64,000 nucleotides of DNA from Siphonodentalium dalli. Lineage: Eukaryota > Mollusca > Scaphopoda > Gadilida > Siphonodentaliidae. Made by a program: the position numbers and the translations under genes. The stretch's first letter is position 1. The number at the start of each line of letters is the position of its first letter. The stretch covers positions 68,229,675 to 68,293,674 of the forward strand of contig CP136065.1 in the NCBI GenBank assembly GCA_032622095.1. The letters are read 5' to 3'. The notes below the pieces were generated by a model. That model was not told the origin of the DNA and did not search any database. It worked only from the letters and a program-made list of their open reading frames with translations. Positions 1 to 12,352 of this stretch are shown one piece after another.

Positions 1-1381
1 TTTCTCGCCAGCGAGAAATAGTTGTACTCATGTTTTAGAAATATATTCCTATTTTAAGAAACTAAGAACATACGCGCATAAATACTGTTCTTCCTAGAAA
101 TTGTTTCTCATCCATTAGAACTAATTTCCAGTTATAATAATTTCCAACCACATCTCTCAGTGTGGTAGTGTCCCCAAGAAAAAATACTCTAGGTATAGAA
201 TGTTTCAAAAAAAAAAAACAAGAATTGTTTTCTTGATATATGATATGTTTCCTTGTTTTAAGAACTATTTTATTACCCAGAAAATCATTTTTGGCAGTGC
301 TCCTTGGTGAGGAAGCAGCACCATCATCTGTGATTTTTTGTGATTCCAGGCTGCTAGGCTGTCTGGGTTTTGTTTTGTCCTGGCTGCTGGGCTATTGAGA
401 GTTGTTTTCGGTAGCCCTCAACTTGGGCTTTGTGTGTTTGGAATCAGGGCTGTCTTCGTGTTGAATGCGGGTTTGGGTGTGTAGTGGGCGGGATTTCGCT
501 GTTACACAACATCATCTGTGGCTGTGCCCACAATCTGAACGTGTATTATTATGTGTATGTGGGTGAAGGAATAAAGCTGATCATACCGTACAACGGGTGT
601 CATCAATTTGAGATTCCAGGGCTCTCTTGATAATTTACCAATTGATCGATTGTTTAGTTGGTTTTTATCACGAGAGTATCTCCAATAGTGTCGAACCAGA
701 AAACATAGCGTAGCATATAAATAACTACCGCCGTAAGTCGACAGCTGTGAACATTACTTCTGGTTTACATCTAGGTAATAATAAATTATATTTAGCTTCG
801 TCATTCGCAGTTGCGATTTTTACCTATTGATCTGTTCATCATGTTATCTCATCCCGCCCCCCCCCCCTTCACCGACAGTTGCATGCTCTGCTTTATTTCT
901 CTGCCTGGTTTCTTTCTTTCTTTTTTCTGCTTCTGTTTGCGTTATAGTTCATTGCATTCTTATTGCATTGTTATTCATTACATTGTGTGTTTTCTGTTAT
1001 CTTTATTCATTTGTGTGGCCCCGTGCATGGTTGTGTCCACATCCTTAATGTGCATTATTCATTGTGCCCGTGGGTGAAGGAATAAAGCTCAACAAACCGC
1101 ATAACAGATGTCATAAGTTTGAGATTCCATGGCTCTCTTGATAAATACCACTTTTTATGTTTTGACAGCCGAAGGCATTTTTTAAAGTTATATTATGTAT
1201 CAACACTGATCGATAGTATGTATAGTTCCCAAGGAGCGAATAATTAGTGTATAAGGACCCCGCCGCCCCGCCTGTGATGTCACTATTATATATACAATTA
1301 TTTGTTTGTACGCTTGCGGCGGATTTGTTTGTATGACAACACTATACATATAGCACACAAATTATAAAAGTGACAAATGTA
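1..1381. other. Intergenic, no gene seen; contains a diverged direct repeat
   Basis: No protein family is recognisable. The first 300 bases are AT-rich with scattered AGAA/AAGAA motifs. Two diverged copies of a ~120-bp segment lie in direct orientation at about 515-635 and 1023-1145, offset 511 bp. Each has GGGTGAAGGAATAAAGCT followed by GAGATTCCA and GGCTCTCTTGATAA. A run of 11 C lies at 857-867. The AATAAA inside each copy could be a polyadenylation signal of an old retroposed sequence, but this is inference. Confidence 0.5.
515..1145 (+). repeat. Diverged direct repeat pair (515-635 and 1023-1145)
   Basis: Both copies share the order GTG-CCCACA..., GTGTATTATT/GTGCATTATT, GGGTGAAGGAATAAAGCT, then GAGATTCCA-GGCTCTCTTGATAA. 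The 511-bp offset and divergence suggest an old tandem duplication or two insertions of one element. Confidence 0.6.
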
Positions 1382-1575
1382 CTAAGTACTAATGTATCGC
1401 CATCTTAACCATTTGTTTACAAAATAATCATTGTCGAGTAGTTCCCCCATGACATGTTCAGATAATAAGTTTAACAAATGTTGACCGTTTGTTGATCTTA
1501 TTGTCCGGACATTTCCGTCAATTGAATAAGCCCAATTGTTGAACTTATTATCTGAACATTTGCCTCCCATGAATT
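1382..1575. mobile_element. Palindromic MITE copy (TTCAGATAATAAGTT family)
   Basis: The left arm has GAGTAGTTCCC then GTTCAGATAATAAGTTTAACAA (split by one base from consensus); the right arm at about 1534-1561 has TTGTTGAACTTATTATCTGA, its reverse complement. The same core recurs near 14.74, 23.40, 23.81, 29.35, 54.66, 62.81 and 63.40 kb, so it is a dispersed family. Better preserved copies end in CCCTTT...AAAGGG flanked by TTAA, which points to piggyBac-type mobilisation. No transposase is present. Confidence 0.75.
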
Positions 1576-1781
1576 GTAATCTGTATGTGTTTGTGCTTGT
1601 GTTCGCCTGTCTGCCGGCTGCATATATTTTCTTAACACTCCTCCAGATGAATATTTGATAATTCGAATATATACGATAAATGTATAACTGAATGGGAGAA
1701 CCACTTCAGTTACACGCAGCGTTTGACACATAATAAATAACTCATTAAATTCTCAAGTGGCTGTTTTATTCCAGCATGTTT
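1576..1781. other. 3' flank of gene B
   Basis: On the minus strand an AATAAA hexamer (1765-1770) lies about 12 bases after the stop codon of gene B and could serve as its polyadenylation signal. The closeness is unusual, so a more distal signal may be used instead. Nothing else is recognised. Confidence 0.4.
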
Positions 1782-2044
1782 TTACACATTGATTTCACAT
1801 ATCAATCCGATCCGGCCGCTCGAGCTACATCTCCCGTCGTAAGCCCTTATTTTGTATGGGGTTCCGCTCTTTTTTCTGATGAACATACATTGTTCCGTCG
1901 TTGCGATGTTCGTGTCAGCGTCATCAGGTTGACCTAGAGCCCACTTCAGCCCAGTTATTTCTTGACCAGCCCAATTTCTCCAGACACCAAGAGCGACATC
2001 TTCCGCTCCATCTACATGATACCTGTGGTCATCACCGGATGTTA
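1782..2044 (-). CDS. Gene B exon 3: C-terminal half of C-type lectin domain
   Basis: The last coding exon of a secreted Apple-CTLD protein (total 239 aa). It reads from acceptor CTGCAG (2050-2045) in phase 1 to TAA at 1782-1784, 87 residues. Visible CTLD hallmarks are YHVDGAEDVALGVWRNWAG, then KWALGQPDD, then EQCMFIRKK, YDGRC and IGLICEINV. QPD in the ligand loop is the motif that in vertebrate CTLDs goes with galactose-type sugars. The WND motif is reduced to AYD before the cysteine: the Asp is kept and the Trp and Asn are lost, so Ca2+-dependent binding is uncertain. Cysteines of EQC, GRC and LICE pair with those of exon 2 in the canonical fold. The exon aligns closely with 35346-35695 of gene A. 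The exact acceptor is inferred from phase and homology. Confidence 0.88.
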
Positions 2045-2939
2045 CTGCAGATGAAAGAAAATGTCATATATATTGCAATGTATAATGCTGGTTTATGAGA
2101 TTAACCAATGCAAATAGTGATCTGCTAACATGAAATGAAAGGATTTATCAGATTTCCGGCCACATATTAATAGGTCCAGGGGATATATTAACTTAATATG
2201 GGGTCGATGAACGTCACCTTGAGTTTTTCTCTGAACATTTGTCGCCAAATGCATATTTTACAGCAAATGTTGGCGTCAAGAGAAGAATTATCCGTCGGAA
2301 TTCGGGTTCATATAATTGAAACAAAACGTAGTATCGTGTATCATAACTGATTGCATGTGTTATCATTGACGAACCCCAACGCACAATTAACTTCCGAAAT
2401 ATATTTTACAACACATCTTAAGAGTCACGCTTGAGTGTGTTGACAAGTTGTGTCACGTTGAGTGGTAGCAAATTTACACGTCATATTTGTGCAGTGTCAG
2501 TGACTAGTTGTTAAATTGTTCGCTCTTGCAGTGGAAAAAAATATTATATCGCTTATCTGATCTCCCTGCGTATATTCAGGTTTATACACAAATAACTACA
2601 CACGAACCGATCTCAAAGTTACCTCAAATATAAGACACTAAATATGTTTTTCAGCGCTTATACGACGAGAATTTTGTATATGAATACATATGTTTTGATA
2701 TCATATACCTCTTACCAAATTATATACACATAATATTGGGATTCGAACGAGATTTGTGCTCGTCGTTAAAGTTTACACGGCACCCACTACCACACGCCAC
2801 TCATCGGATAACGCTATACCACGTGATGTCTATGCGATCGGAGATACGCTGGTAATGACCCTCGCACAGTATAAACAAGAAAACCAATGTCAGAAATGGT
2901 AACGCCCTCAATCGATATCTATATTGCGAATGTCTGTCT

Positions 2940-4600
2940 GTCAGTCTGTCTGTCTGTGTTCTATATAAATTCACAAGGGACCACCTAGATGGCACAAAAA
3001 GGGTCTAAATGGGGTAACTTTTTACGAGAAAGATAATGGCGAGGGTTAGAATTTTCTAAAGTGACGCCGTTGTTGTCAGGGGCAGCAAATTGATGCACAT
3101 TCTTCTGAGATCTTGTCCATGATACAAGGAATCTTATTGTGTGATTTAAAGACGCCAAATTGGTGTCGTTGGGACGAGAGATTTGGGGGGGCCGGTGGGG
3201 GGGGGGGGGGGGGTACTAAATCTTATAAGAATTGGTTTAGTCGCCGATTGCCACGAAACTTATACAAAATTCATCCCAATGGTATGAGATGTATAATGGC
3301 GTGACTTAAAGCTGTGAAAAATTGCGTCATTCGAGTCAGGGGTGCACTGAAAGGGAGAGGGGCACCAAAATTGATACACAATATTTTTAGCGCCAATGTC
3401 CACCAAATTGATACACATTCTTATCCATGATATGAGGAATCTAATCGTGTGATTTTAAAGACGTCATATTTGTGCTGCTTTGGTGAGAGATGGGTGGGGT
3501 GGGGTGGGCACTAAATTTGATAAACATTTGTTTAGCCGCGGAATAGCACCAAACTTACAAATAATAATTTCCATGATATCAGGAGTCTAATTGTGTGGTT
3601 TAAAGATGTCAAAAGTGGGGCCATTCGAGTCAGGGGTGCCTAGAGGGTGAGTGAGAGGGACACACACATTGATAAACAATATGTTTGGCGCCGATTTCCA
3701 TCTGATTGATAGATATTCTTCTCCGTGATACGAATAATCTAATCGTGTGGTTTAAATGCGCCAAATTGGTGCCTTTTTGGTGAGAGATATGCAATGGTGG
3801 CCCTAAATTTCATAAATTTTATATATATTCATCTCAATAATGAGTCTAAGTGTGTGGTTTAATGATGTAAAAAGTGGAGCCGCTTGAGTCCGAAATAGGG
3901 ACGGGAGGTTCACCAAAAACTTATAAAAATATGTTTAGTGCCAATACCATCAAACTCATACACGTTATTCTCAAATGATGCAATGAATCAAATATTTGCG
4001 AATATCTGTCTGTGTTCTATGTATAACTTTGAGGGTACAATCGAGATGGCACCAAGGCGGTCTAACAGGGGTAACTTCTTACGAGTAAGATAATGGTGCG
4101 GGTTAAAATTTTCTAAAGTGACGTTGTTGGTGTCAGGGGAGGGGCTATTTTTACCGCAGATTTCGAATAAATTGATATAATATACTTCTCCGTGATACCA
4201 GGAATATAAACGTGTGATTGGTGCCGTTTGTGTGAGGTATGGGGGGGGGGGTGGGGTAATAACTATGATACGAATTTGTTTAGTTGCCGATTACCACCGA
4301 ACTTATATATAATCATCTCCATTATATAATGCATGCATGAGTCTAATAGACATGGTTTTAATATGAAAAAAGTGGCGCGGTTCATGTCATGCATGATGGG
4401 AGTTGCACCAAAGTTGATACAAATATATTTAGCACTGATTCCACCAAATTTATACATGTTCTTCTCTAATGATATGATGAATTAAATCACATTTGGGGTC
4501 GTTTGGGTCATGGATGGCGAGAAGAGATTCACTAGCATTTATAAGATTGTTCAATTCGCCGATATCCAGCAAAGTTATATATAGTCATCTCCCAGGCCAT
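2940..4600 (+). repeat. Degenerate ~300-bp tandem satellite with ~1.06-kb higher-order repeat
   Basis: The motif AATCTAATCGTGTG followed by TTTAAA-GACGCCAAATTGGTG and GGTGAGAGAT recurs near 3129, 3438, 3738 and 4202. A related half-unit with GAGTCTAA-TGTGTGGTTTAA and GAGTCAGGGGTG alternates with it. A larger block starting GTCTGTGTTCTATATA and running through GGGGTAACTT, TTACGAG and GATAATGG occurs at about 2945 and again at about 4008, an offset near 1057 bp. G tracts of 17 (3197-3213) and 11 (4241-4251) lie inside the units. No coding function is seen. Confidence 0.75.
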
Positions 4601-5330
4601 TCTCCATGTCGCTCTAAGGAGTTTTTGGCATTCCAATTTCACAATCTCGACAAATGGTGACCGAATTAAGTCACTTGAACAATTATATCTTCCCAACTGT
4701 CATATTTATATGGGGATGGAAATCAGCGCATTCCTATATATAATGATCTAGCAACACAGATACATAGAAGAAAGCATTAAAAGTATATTTATATCAATCT
4801 ATTTAAGAGATACATATATTCATTCAAACTGAGGGACCTTGAATCGTCAGAGGATTGCATATTAGAATGGCTCATGTATATATTATAACACCATTGAGTC
4901 TGTCCCATTCAATATAGTTTCCTAAAAAAAAGTTACAATTGCCAAGAGATAGGGAAATGTAGAGCAGGCCTGTTCACAAATAGTGGTCACAGTGTGCAGT
5001 CAAATATGGTTACTTCTGAGATAAAGGAAAACGCAGTCCGTAGCACATGACTTTTCAGGATCCTCCAATAGTTACATCTGACAAGGGTATATCTGCCCGA
5101 TACAGCGGATTTCTTTCATTTTTTATAACAGACTCATCGCCTAACATAAACAAATCAACATCTCGCTGTGTCTGGCACATGTAGCTGCTATACGTGAATA
5201 CCATCATTTCTTTTAAACTGAAAATGATTAGCCAGTATATAGCACCTGATACAGACCAATGTTACTCTGTAGTAATACAAAACTATTAGTTAAAATTCCT
5301 CAGTGATAAAGGGTATGTGGCATGCCACGC

Positions 5331-5596
5331 CAGCCGTTGAGGCATGCCAATATCCCATAATATGTCAAATATAGCGAATTATCGAAATATGAAATACCAC
5401 GACAAAGCGAAATAGGAAAATACAGCGAAATTGCGGAATAAAAAATGCATCGAAATGACGAAATAGCGCGAATTATGAAATAAGAAATTATTTTTATTAA
5501 CTAAATAACGGAGATATTTGAAGAAGTGTTTTTGACGAAATAACGGGCATATTTGGACAACATCTTTATTTTGTACAGTCTGACAGAAATTACGGA
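5331..5596. repeat. Short degenerate CGAAATA-type repeat
   Basis: Variants of GCGAAATA / GACGAAATAACG recur at 8-20-bp intervals from about 5375 to 5545, directly before the LINE. Two GGCATGCC palindromes flank 5320-5346. No gene is seen. Confidence 0.45.
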
Positions 5597-7345
5597 ATGG
5601 GCGAAAACTCTATTGTGATTTCATAGATTTCAAAAAAGCAATTGATACTGTTTGGAGGCAGTTCCTATGGGTCAAGCTGTTACGAAATGGCATAAACGGG
5701 TCTTCAATCAACGAAATCATGCGTATTGAAAGGTGATTTAAGATCTGAGTAATTCCCTCTAATATTAGTGTTAAACAAGGAGCTAACTTGTCACCTTTAC
5801 TCTTTTCTATGTACTTGAATGATCTTGAAGATTATTTAGAAAGTTGCGCTATTGGTGGACTCAAATATGTGAATGATCAAGTCTCTAAACATATTGGATG
5901 CTACCTCAAACTTTGGTGAATATTGTATGCTGATGACACCGCTCTATATTGCGAATCGTGGGAGCTTTCCATCAACCCACAAAAGACAAAGGTCATTTTT
6001 GTTTGGCAATAAACGTCTCCAAATACTCCCAAGGTTCAACTTGTATGGCAACGAACTCGATATCGTTGACGAATTTGCCTACCTTGGTATTGATTTGTTT
6101 TTTAACGGTAGATTTTGCCGTGTAGTCAAACAAACTAGGACAAAGGCTACAAATTAAAGGCGATGTATGCGCTATACTATCGAACGTACGGAATCTTCAT
6201 TTATCTAACGATTTGTCGTTGAAACTTTTTTGACTACTTAGTCCAACCTATTTTATTGTATGGCTATGAAATTTGGGGACTTGAAAATATTCGCCATATT
6301 GAGACGGTACACCTTGCATATTGTAAAACATTGAAGCAGCACGTGGTTTATGGCGAATTAGGCCGATGCCACTATCTGTCGAGATCAAGAAGAGAATGGT
6401 CTTATACTGGTGTCGAATTGTCAAGAAAGATAGTGGTATCGCATCAGTTCTATATAACTTACTGTTATAAATGCACAAACATAAACAGGTAAGATACATT
6501 GATTATATGTCAGGAGTTATCCAGTCTGCGAATCTTAATGATAACTGGGATAACCAAACTCCTTTATTGTGCAGCTCCTTTAGAAGTTGTAATGCAACAC
6601 TAATTGAAGAGTGGCGTAACGATGTTGGTTCCTTGGAACGAGGGGAGTTTTATAAACATCTGAAATCACAACCCTCATTGAGTTGGCACTATACGAACAC
6701 GCCATTTGACATTATGATCCACGTTCAGAAAATGCGAACATCCAATCATAAATTGGGTATTGAGATCACTAGGTTGAGAAAACGGAAAAGCAAACTTAAA
6801 ACTAAGAACAAAGACAGTTCTTGCTCGCCTTGCAACGCAATGATATGTAATGAACTTCATTTTATATTTATGTGTCCGCAACTCAAAGATTTGAGCGAGA
6901 AATATATTCCGAAGTCATGCAATGACGCACCGTCGAGAGAACTTTTAATCCAAATTCTTAGCTCGACCAGCCCTGTGACATTGAACAATTTGGAAATTTT
7001 TATAAAACTAGGTTTGAAACATTTCCTATAATCAGGGCACGCATATCAAGGCTGACTAAGATCTAAGCCCCATGTTTTTCAACGAAAGTAAGGTATTTGT
7101 ATTTGTATCTGTACTCGTTGGCATATATTGTATATGTTCGGTGTGTATGTTATTTAATGTTACATGCTTGTTTATTCCATGGCATTACAAATTACATGTA
7201 GTTGTACGATCTGACAGTTGAATATTGAATATTGAATATTTGTTTCGTAGTGTTTCTGTGAACCGCCAATGTTTGTTCTATGTGTAAATAGTGTAAATAA
7301 TTGTCTCATGTCCCATGTAAAAATGGATGAGAAATAAAGCATTCA
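5597..7345 (+). mobile_element. 5'-truncated non-LTR retrotransposon (LINE), reverse transcriptase to 3' end
   Basis: Reading across frameshifts gives reverse transcriptase blocks in order: YCDFIDFKKAIDTVWRQFLW (about 5608-5668), VKQGANLSPLLFSMYLNDLE (about 5773), LYADDTALY (about 5926, catalytic YADD intact), a region ending in an IKKRM-like block (about 6370-6430), then a 186-codon open frame at 6471-7031 ending in a C-terminal Cys-His motif SPCNAMICNELHFIFMCPQL. After the stop comes a 300-bp 3' UTR with AATAAA (7333-7338) and a tail of CATT repeats (7340-7353). Truncation at the palm domain is typical of failed LINE insertion. Stops and frameshifts make it inactive. It lies antisense inside gene B intron 2. 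The clade is not assigned; the related minus-strand pieces at 55.8-57.0 and 61.0-61.7 kb appear to belong to the same group. Confidence 0.88.
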
Positions 7346-7381
7346 TTCATTCAGACTACATATTGTACATATATAGTGTAC

Positions 7382-7573
7382 CTTGTGCAGCCATGTATGG
7401 CATAACGGCGGCTTGCCTAGCTGGAGAGTTAACCGTCATGAGGTGTGCACCAAATCCTGCACAGTAGGCCTGAGCGTCAGGGTTGTCCCTTCCACTTTCG
7501 TTGAATACTTGAAAACAAGCCCCGCTTGCTGCATCTTGGACGAATCCGATGTGTAATGGGCAGCTAGGGCAAT
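7382..7573 (-). CDS. Gene B exon 2: N-terminal half of C-type lectin domain
   Basis: A 192-nt phase 1-1 exon, 64 residues. The acceptor on the minus strand is TTCACTACCACAG (ending 7574); the donor after the last base G (7382) is GTACAC. Seen in the translation: CPSCPLHIGFVQDAASGACF, FNESG, AQAYCAGFGAHLMTVNSPA. This is the classical start of a long-form CTLD, with the extra N-terminal CPxC pair, the first core cysteine before F, and YC...GAHLMTV leading into helix alpha-2. Joining base G to TA of exon 3 gives a Val codon and an open frame through the stop. Exon 39579-39767 of gene A is the clear paralogue (shared pattern D-A-SGxCF, YCAxxGxHLMTV). Confidence 0.9.
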
Positions 7574-7925
7574 CTGTGGTAGTGAAATTAAAGACATTAT
7601 AGACTTATTCGGGTGCGTGAAAGTTAGTATTTAGGAGCTATGCCAACTGGTGGAATGTAGCATTCTACTAACATCACCGAAATCTCAATCAAATCGACTC
7701 CATAGAAAACATCGTCTGAACTACGCTCAATTGTATATATTTACCTCTGGATTCGGGACTCAACTACCGACGATAATATATCGAAATTTCACCGAGAGTC
7801 GCTACATTTAATTAATATATAAGAATAGTGATGTGTCATGTCAATATATATATACTATTTGAATAATATAACTACTTTTAGCAAGATTATTCTCCCTTTT
7901 TATTTGGACACACTGTTAGAAAATT

Positions 7926-10900
7926 CTGTCGGTTTGACGGTGTCGCCGGGACCTTCGTAATCCGACGGTACCATACTGTTTCATCAGTTGTACGGTGAAT
8001 TACCGTTGTGTTATGCTCGCTGAAAATGTTAAAGTTAGAAAATGTGCGTATTTCCAAGTTCATGCCGTCAAAATTCAACAATATATTTATCGGCGACCAA
8101 ATTATATACTTCAGTGATTCCATACAGTATGACTGAATCTGGCTCGGCTGACATTTATATTTATTAATAATTGTTTGTATTCAGTGCAATGGTCCGGTAT
8201 AATCATTCTGTGGACTGCACAGGTTCGACTTGTCTTGGGTCCGTAATTAAATTACGTTATTTTCACGAGCCGTTACTTTTATCGCTCGCGAATTTCTTTC
8301 TCAATGTCACCGTTGAGCTGAATACACAATTGTTTTGTTTTATTTGGGAAAATGCGATCTATACAGTTGTGGACTAATGTGAAAACTGTCTGACATTGGG
8401 TCCTATATGAACGGACCATATTGTCACTAAATTGTGACAACTGGATTGTCTCCATTCGTCTCAGTGTCCATGTTGAAATGACAGTGATGTGGCTATCAAA
8501 ACACAGATACATATACTGATACAACATGATGCAGGTACATGTACTAGAGTAATTCACAGGAGCTTCGATGGCAATCACTAATGACAATAATAACAACAAC
8601 GTAGCAGCTATTACTATTACAATTAGAATGTTGACAGTGTTGCCAGTTTTTTAACTTGACCATTCAATCCAGTTGACAGTGTCCTGATAGTTTTGAAGCG
8701 CACATCTGTACGGGAGGATATACTGTACGAATCAGAGTAATTCACAAGAGCTTCGATGTCAACAACAACAATACGGTAAACAATGAACTAATGGCGGGAT
8801 GCCGCGCAGTGAAGGATGATCACATATCTATACATTCCAACTTATATGAGTACAACTATTACAATTACACAGACCGATTCATCCCATGTTCGTCAATTTT
8901 ATTGAACGTGTGAATATGAGACATTGTCGCCATTCGCCATGTTATCGCCCAGTTACGATAATTTACGGACCGGAGGTCCATTACTGGTTGGATGTTCTTA
9001 TCAAGCTATCTTTGGCTCACTCACTGAGATGGATACTAAGTGTTGTGATACTAGAATACACAATTTGATGTGTCACACTATCGAAAAATGTGGGACTATA
9101 GAAGAAAGTTGTCGCCAAGTCATTACCCATGGCTTTTACGGGCTTTGCTGTTGTCTTGAAGGTTTCAATCCCAACTAGCTGTTACTGATATATTGTCGTG
9201 ATGTGCCAACTGACCTGTTAAAACAAAAACTTTGTTTCCAAATGACTGGACAATGTCACGCCTTAAATGTCACAAAAACGTATGCCATTAAGATGTTTTG
9301 CATTTACATTTATTTCAATTTGAGTTTAACTGTGATACATGTAGCTTTCTTCCTTTATGTCTTAAAAGGGCATTTTCCGATTCATATGTTAGAATGGGCG
9401 CAATTAGTATTACTCGTAACTTAAGGATAGGCTTTACAGCTATATATTGTATTAACGTTTTTTATTTACATCCATATGTATACAAAAGTCAGTGAAAGGT
9501 GAACACATCACACAGTCTGTTTCGGGATAAACTTCCACGAGGCAAATAACAAGTTTGATCCTCATCAAACTTCAAAGTTTCATAAGTATTGTCTGTCACA
9601 TTATGCATTGAGGATTTAACTTTCATCAAAGCAATGAACGTAATAGAAGAATTAAGATGTATTTTTCAGTTACGGATAATACTAATTTCAACCATTCTAA
9701 AACATATGAAATATAATGCATATCGGGAAATTATAGTGTCACCACAGACTAATTATACGGTAAATTAGCAAATTAAGAGCAAAAAATTGGTGGTGACCCG
9801 TGAAAAACACCTTTCGTCTGACCGTTATTAGTTACGGTCTTGACATTAATTAAACGGTGTTGAACCGTAAAAAATACAACGGTCTGACTGTTACTGGTTA
9901 CAGTCTGCCAGTTACTAAACCGTTTTGTACCGTGGCACGTGCTACAGGCTGACCGTATGTTTAACGGTCCAAGGTTGGCAGCGATGTTGCGCAGTATGAC
10001 ACCGTTTAAAGCGACGGGCGTTTTTCTAACAGTACACCCTATCGGAGTGTTTCACATCACTTTAACATGTTATATTGTAGATTGGAAAAAAACAAAATCT
10101 TAGCCGGTAATCCTTGAATATAATAAACGAATTCTTGATCAGATTTAAACTCATTTGGCAAATTAGATAAACATGAAAATGATACATGTATAATATACGA
10201 TGCATAAATTGATGTGATCTATTTATTTCGCGTATATTACATACGAAGCGTCAGAAAAATCATATAGATAAGAACACATTTGTTTCTTTTATGAGGAACA
10301 AACTCTGTCAAGATCACGAATATTCGCCGTTGTGGATACTGTTGCCGGAGTTTTATAACCAACACTTCTACCGCGTGAATTATATCGTTACGTGAATGGA
10401 CGATAGCGACCAAACTGATAATGAAAATGACATACTCTTTATAGTCACTCCACGTGAATTACTTTCGGTGTACCACATCCTCAGCTTTGCCAAAGCAACT
10501 GGTTGGGTGACATATCAAATGAACATTTAATATACGGAAGCCAGAAGTTAACACAGAGACAGTATCGAATCTCATAACAGCAATGATTCAAACACAAACG
10601 GTCCCATCACAGATGAAACGTGGTGTAATCATATCATTGAATGGTCTTCCATTTGTGATGATCGGAATAATTTTGAATTCGAGCTGCTAAACGTATTTCA
10701 TGTAGACATTTATATTCAGTATGACAAACTGGATGGAGAATCCAGAACGCGCGTTCTATTTTCAGGTGTCAATGGTAACATATAATGTACACAGTTAGAA
10801 AAATACCCGTCGTTTCAACCGTGTCATACCGCGAAACATCGCTGCCAACATTGGACCGTTATACACACGGTCAGACTGTAGCATGTTCGACGGTACAAAA

Positions 10901-12352
10901 CCGTTTAAGTAAGTGGTAGACTGTAACCAGTAACTGTCAGACCATTGTATTTTGTTATGGTCCAACACCGTTTAATTATTATCAAGACCATATAATACTA
11001 GTAACTAATAACGGTCAAACCAATGGTATTGTTCATGAGTCAAAACCAATGTATTGCTCTTAATTTGCTAATTTGCCGTATAATTATCCAAGTTTCCGTG
11101 GTAACAATATGATTTCCCGGTAGGCATTACGATTCATATGTTTTAGAATGGTCGAAATTAGTTTTATTTGTAACTGAAAAATACAACTTAGTTCTTGTAT
11201 TACGAACATAGTTTTTATGAAACTTAAATCATCAATGCATAATGTAACACAAAATACTGATGAAACTTTGAAGTTTGAAGAGAACCAAACTTGTTATCTA
11301 CCTCGTGGAGTTTAATCCAGATAAGGGCTGTGCGCTGATGTGTTCAACTTTCACTGACCAATTATGAATAATGGCTGTAAACAAAAAATGATAGCAGCTG
11401 AAAATCCGACCCATCAGTTACGAGTAATGTTAATGTCGATCATTCTAAAACATATGAATCGGGCATGCCCTTTAAGAAATAAAGGAATAACGATAAATGT
11501 ATCACAGTTAAAACTCAAATGTATGTGAATGTAACAGTAAAACATCTTAATAGCATACTTTTTGGTAACACGTAAGCCTTAAAATTGTCCGCTCACTTGT
11601 AAACACAGATTTTGTTTTAACATATCAATGTGTACATCACAACAATATATCAGTAACATTCACATCTAGTTGGGATTGAAACCTTCAAGACAATAGCAGA
11701 TCCCATAATAGCTGTGCGAGATGACTTGGTGACAACGTTCTCCTATAGTTGCACATCTTTCGACGATAGCATTCGATAGCATGATGCATCAAACTGTGTA
11801 TAGTAAGTTAGTATCACGACACTTAGTATCCATATCGAAGACACCCCAGCTGTAAACATTTAGCGGGAAATATCAAAAATTAAGCCGGTTTACGCAGATT
11901 AAAAACTTGTCTGTCATATATGAATCGAAGTCAGACAGCCTTAACATTAGTCCACCGCTGTATAGCTAATATTTCCCCCCAAAAACAGTTTGTACAGGGG
12001 CCACGATGAGATCGATAGAATGACATAGATAAAGATCACCGGTAGCTGAGAATAACGTAACTTAATTACGTAAGACAATATAGGAATGCGTTGCACAGAA
12101 TACAAACAATTAGGAATATATATTAGATACCAACAGTCAGATTCAGTCATACTGTATCGGAGTCACTGTCGTATATAAATTGGCCGCCGATAAATATACT
12201 GTTGAATTACGGCATGAACTTGGAATCACGTACAATGTTAACTTAGACAATTTGCACTTTGCAGGGCACATGAAGAACGGTGATTCACCGTACAACTGCT
12301 GAAATGGTATGTAACGTCGGATTACGACGGTCCGACACTGTCAAACCGACAG
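7926..12352. mobile_element. Large imperfect inverted repeat (fold-back-like element, ~4.4 kb)
   Basis: The left arm 7926-10033 is matched in reverse complement by the right arm 10792-12352, around a 758-bp spacer. Anchor matches: CTGTCGGTTTGAC (7926) with GTCAAACCGACAG (12340-12352); CAGTTGTACGGTGAAT (about 7985) with the reverse near 12285; TGGACTAATGT (about 8369) with 11949; TCAATCCCAACTAG (about 9165) with CTAGTTGGGATTGA (about 11667-11680); TTTTTCTAAC (10021-10030) with GTTAGAAAAA (10794-10803). The left arm has about 500 extra bases at roughly 8450-8960, where a motif TAATTCACA-GAGCTTCGATG occurs twice. The inner arms carry repeated ACGGT/ACCGT motifs. No transposase was recognised in the spacer. 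Arms are diverged, so the structure is old. Confidence 0.78.

Larger units (their letters stand above)
2045..7381 (-). other. Gene B intron 2
   Basis: About 5.3 kb. It starts (minus strand) with donor GTACAC just after exon 2 and ends with TTTCATCTGCAG before exon 3. It contains a ~300-bp-period satellite (2.94-4.60 kb) and a plus-strand LINE 3' half (5.6-7.35 kb). 2045-2940 and 4600-5330 show nothing recognisable except a dispersed motif (AAAACCAATGTCAGAAATGG at about 2880) that recurs near 13732 and, with variations, 24415. Confidence 0.7.

Noticed and set aside
6256-6492. Separate small gene inside the 5.6-7.3-kb region
   Set aside because: The frames there are pieces of the LINE C-terminal region (IKKRM and related blocks), not an independent gene.
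7926-12352. Interpretation of the large inverted repeat as an autonomous DNA transposon or virus-derived element
   Set aside because: No transposase, integrase, polymerase or capsid signature was seen in arms or spacer.
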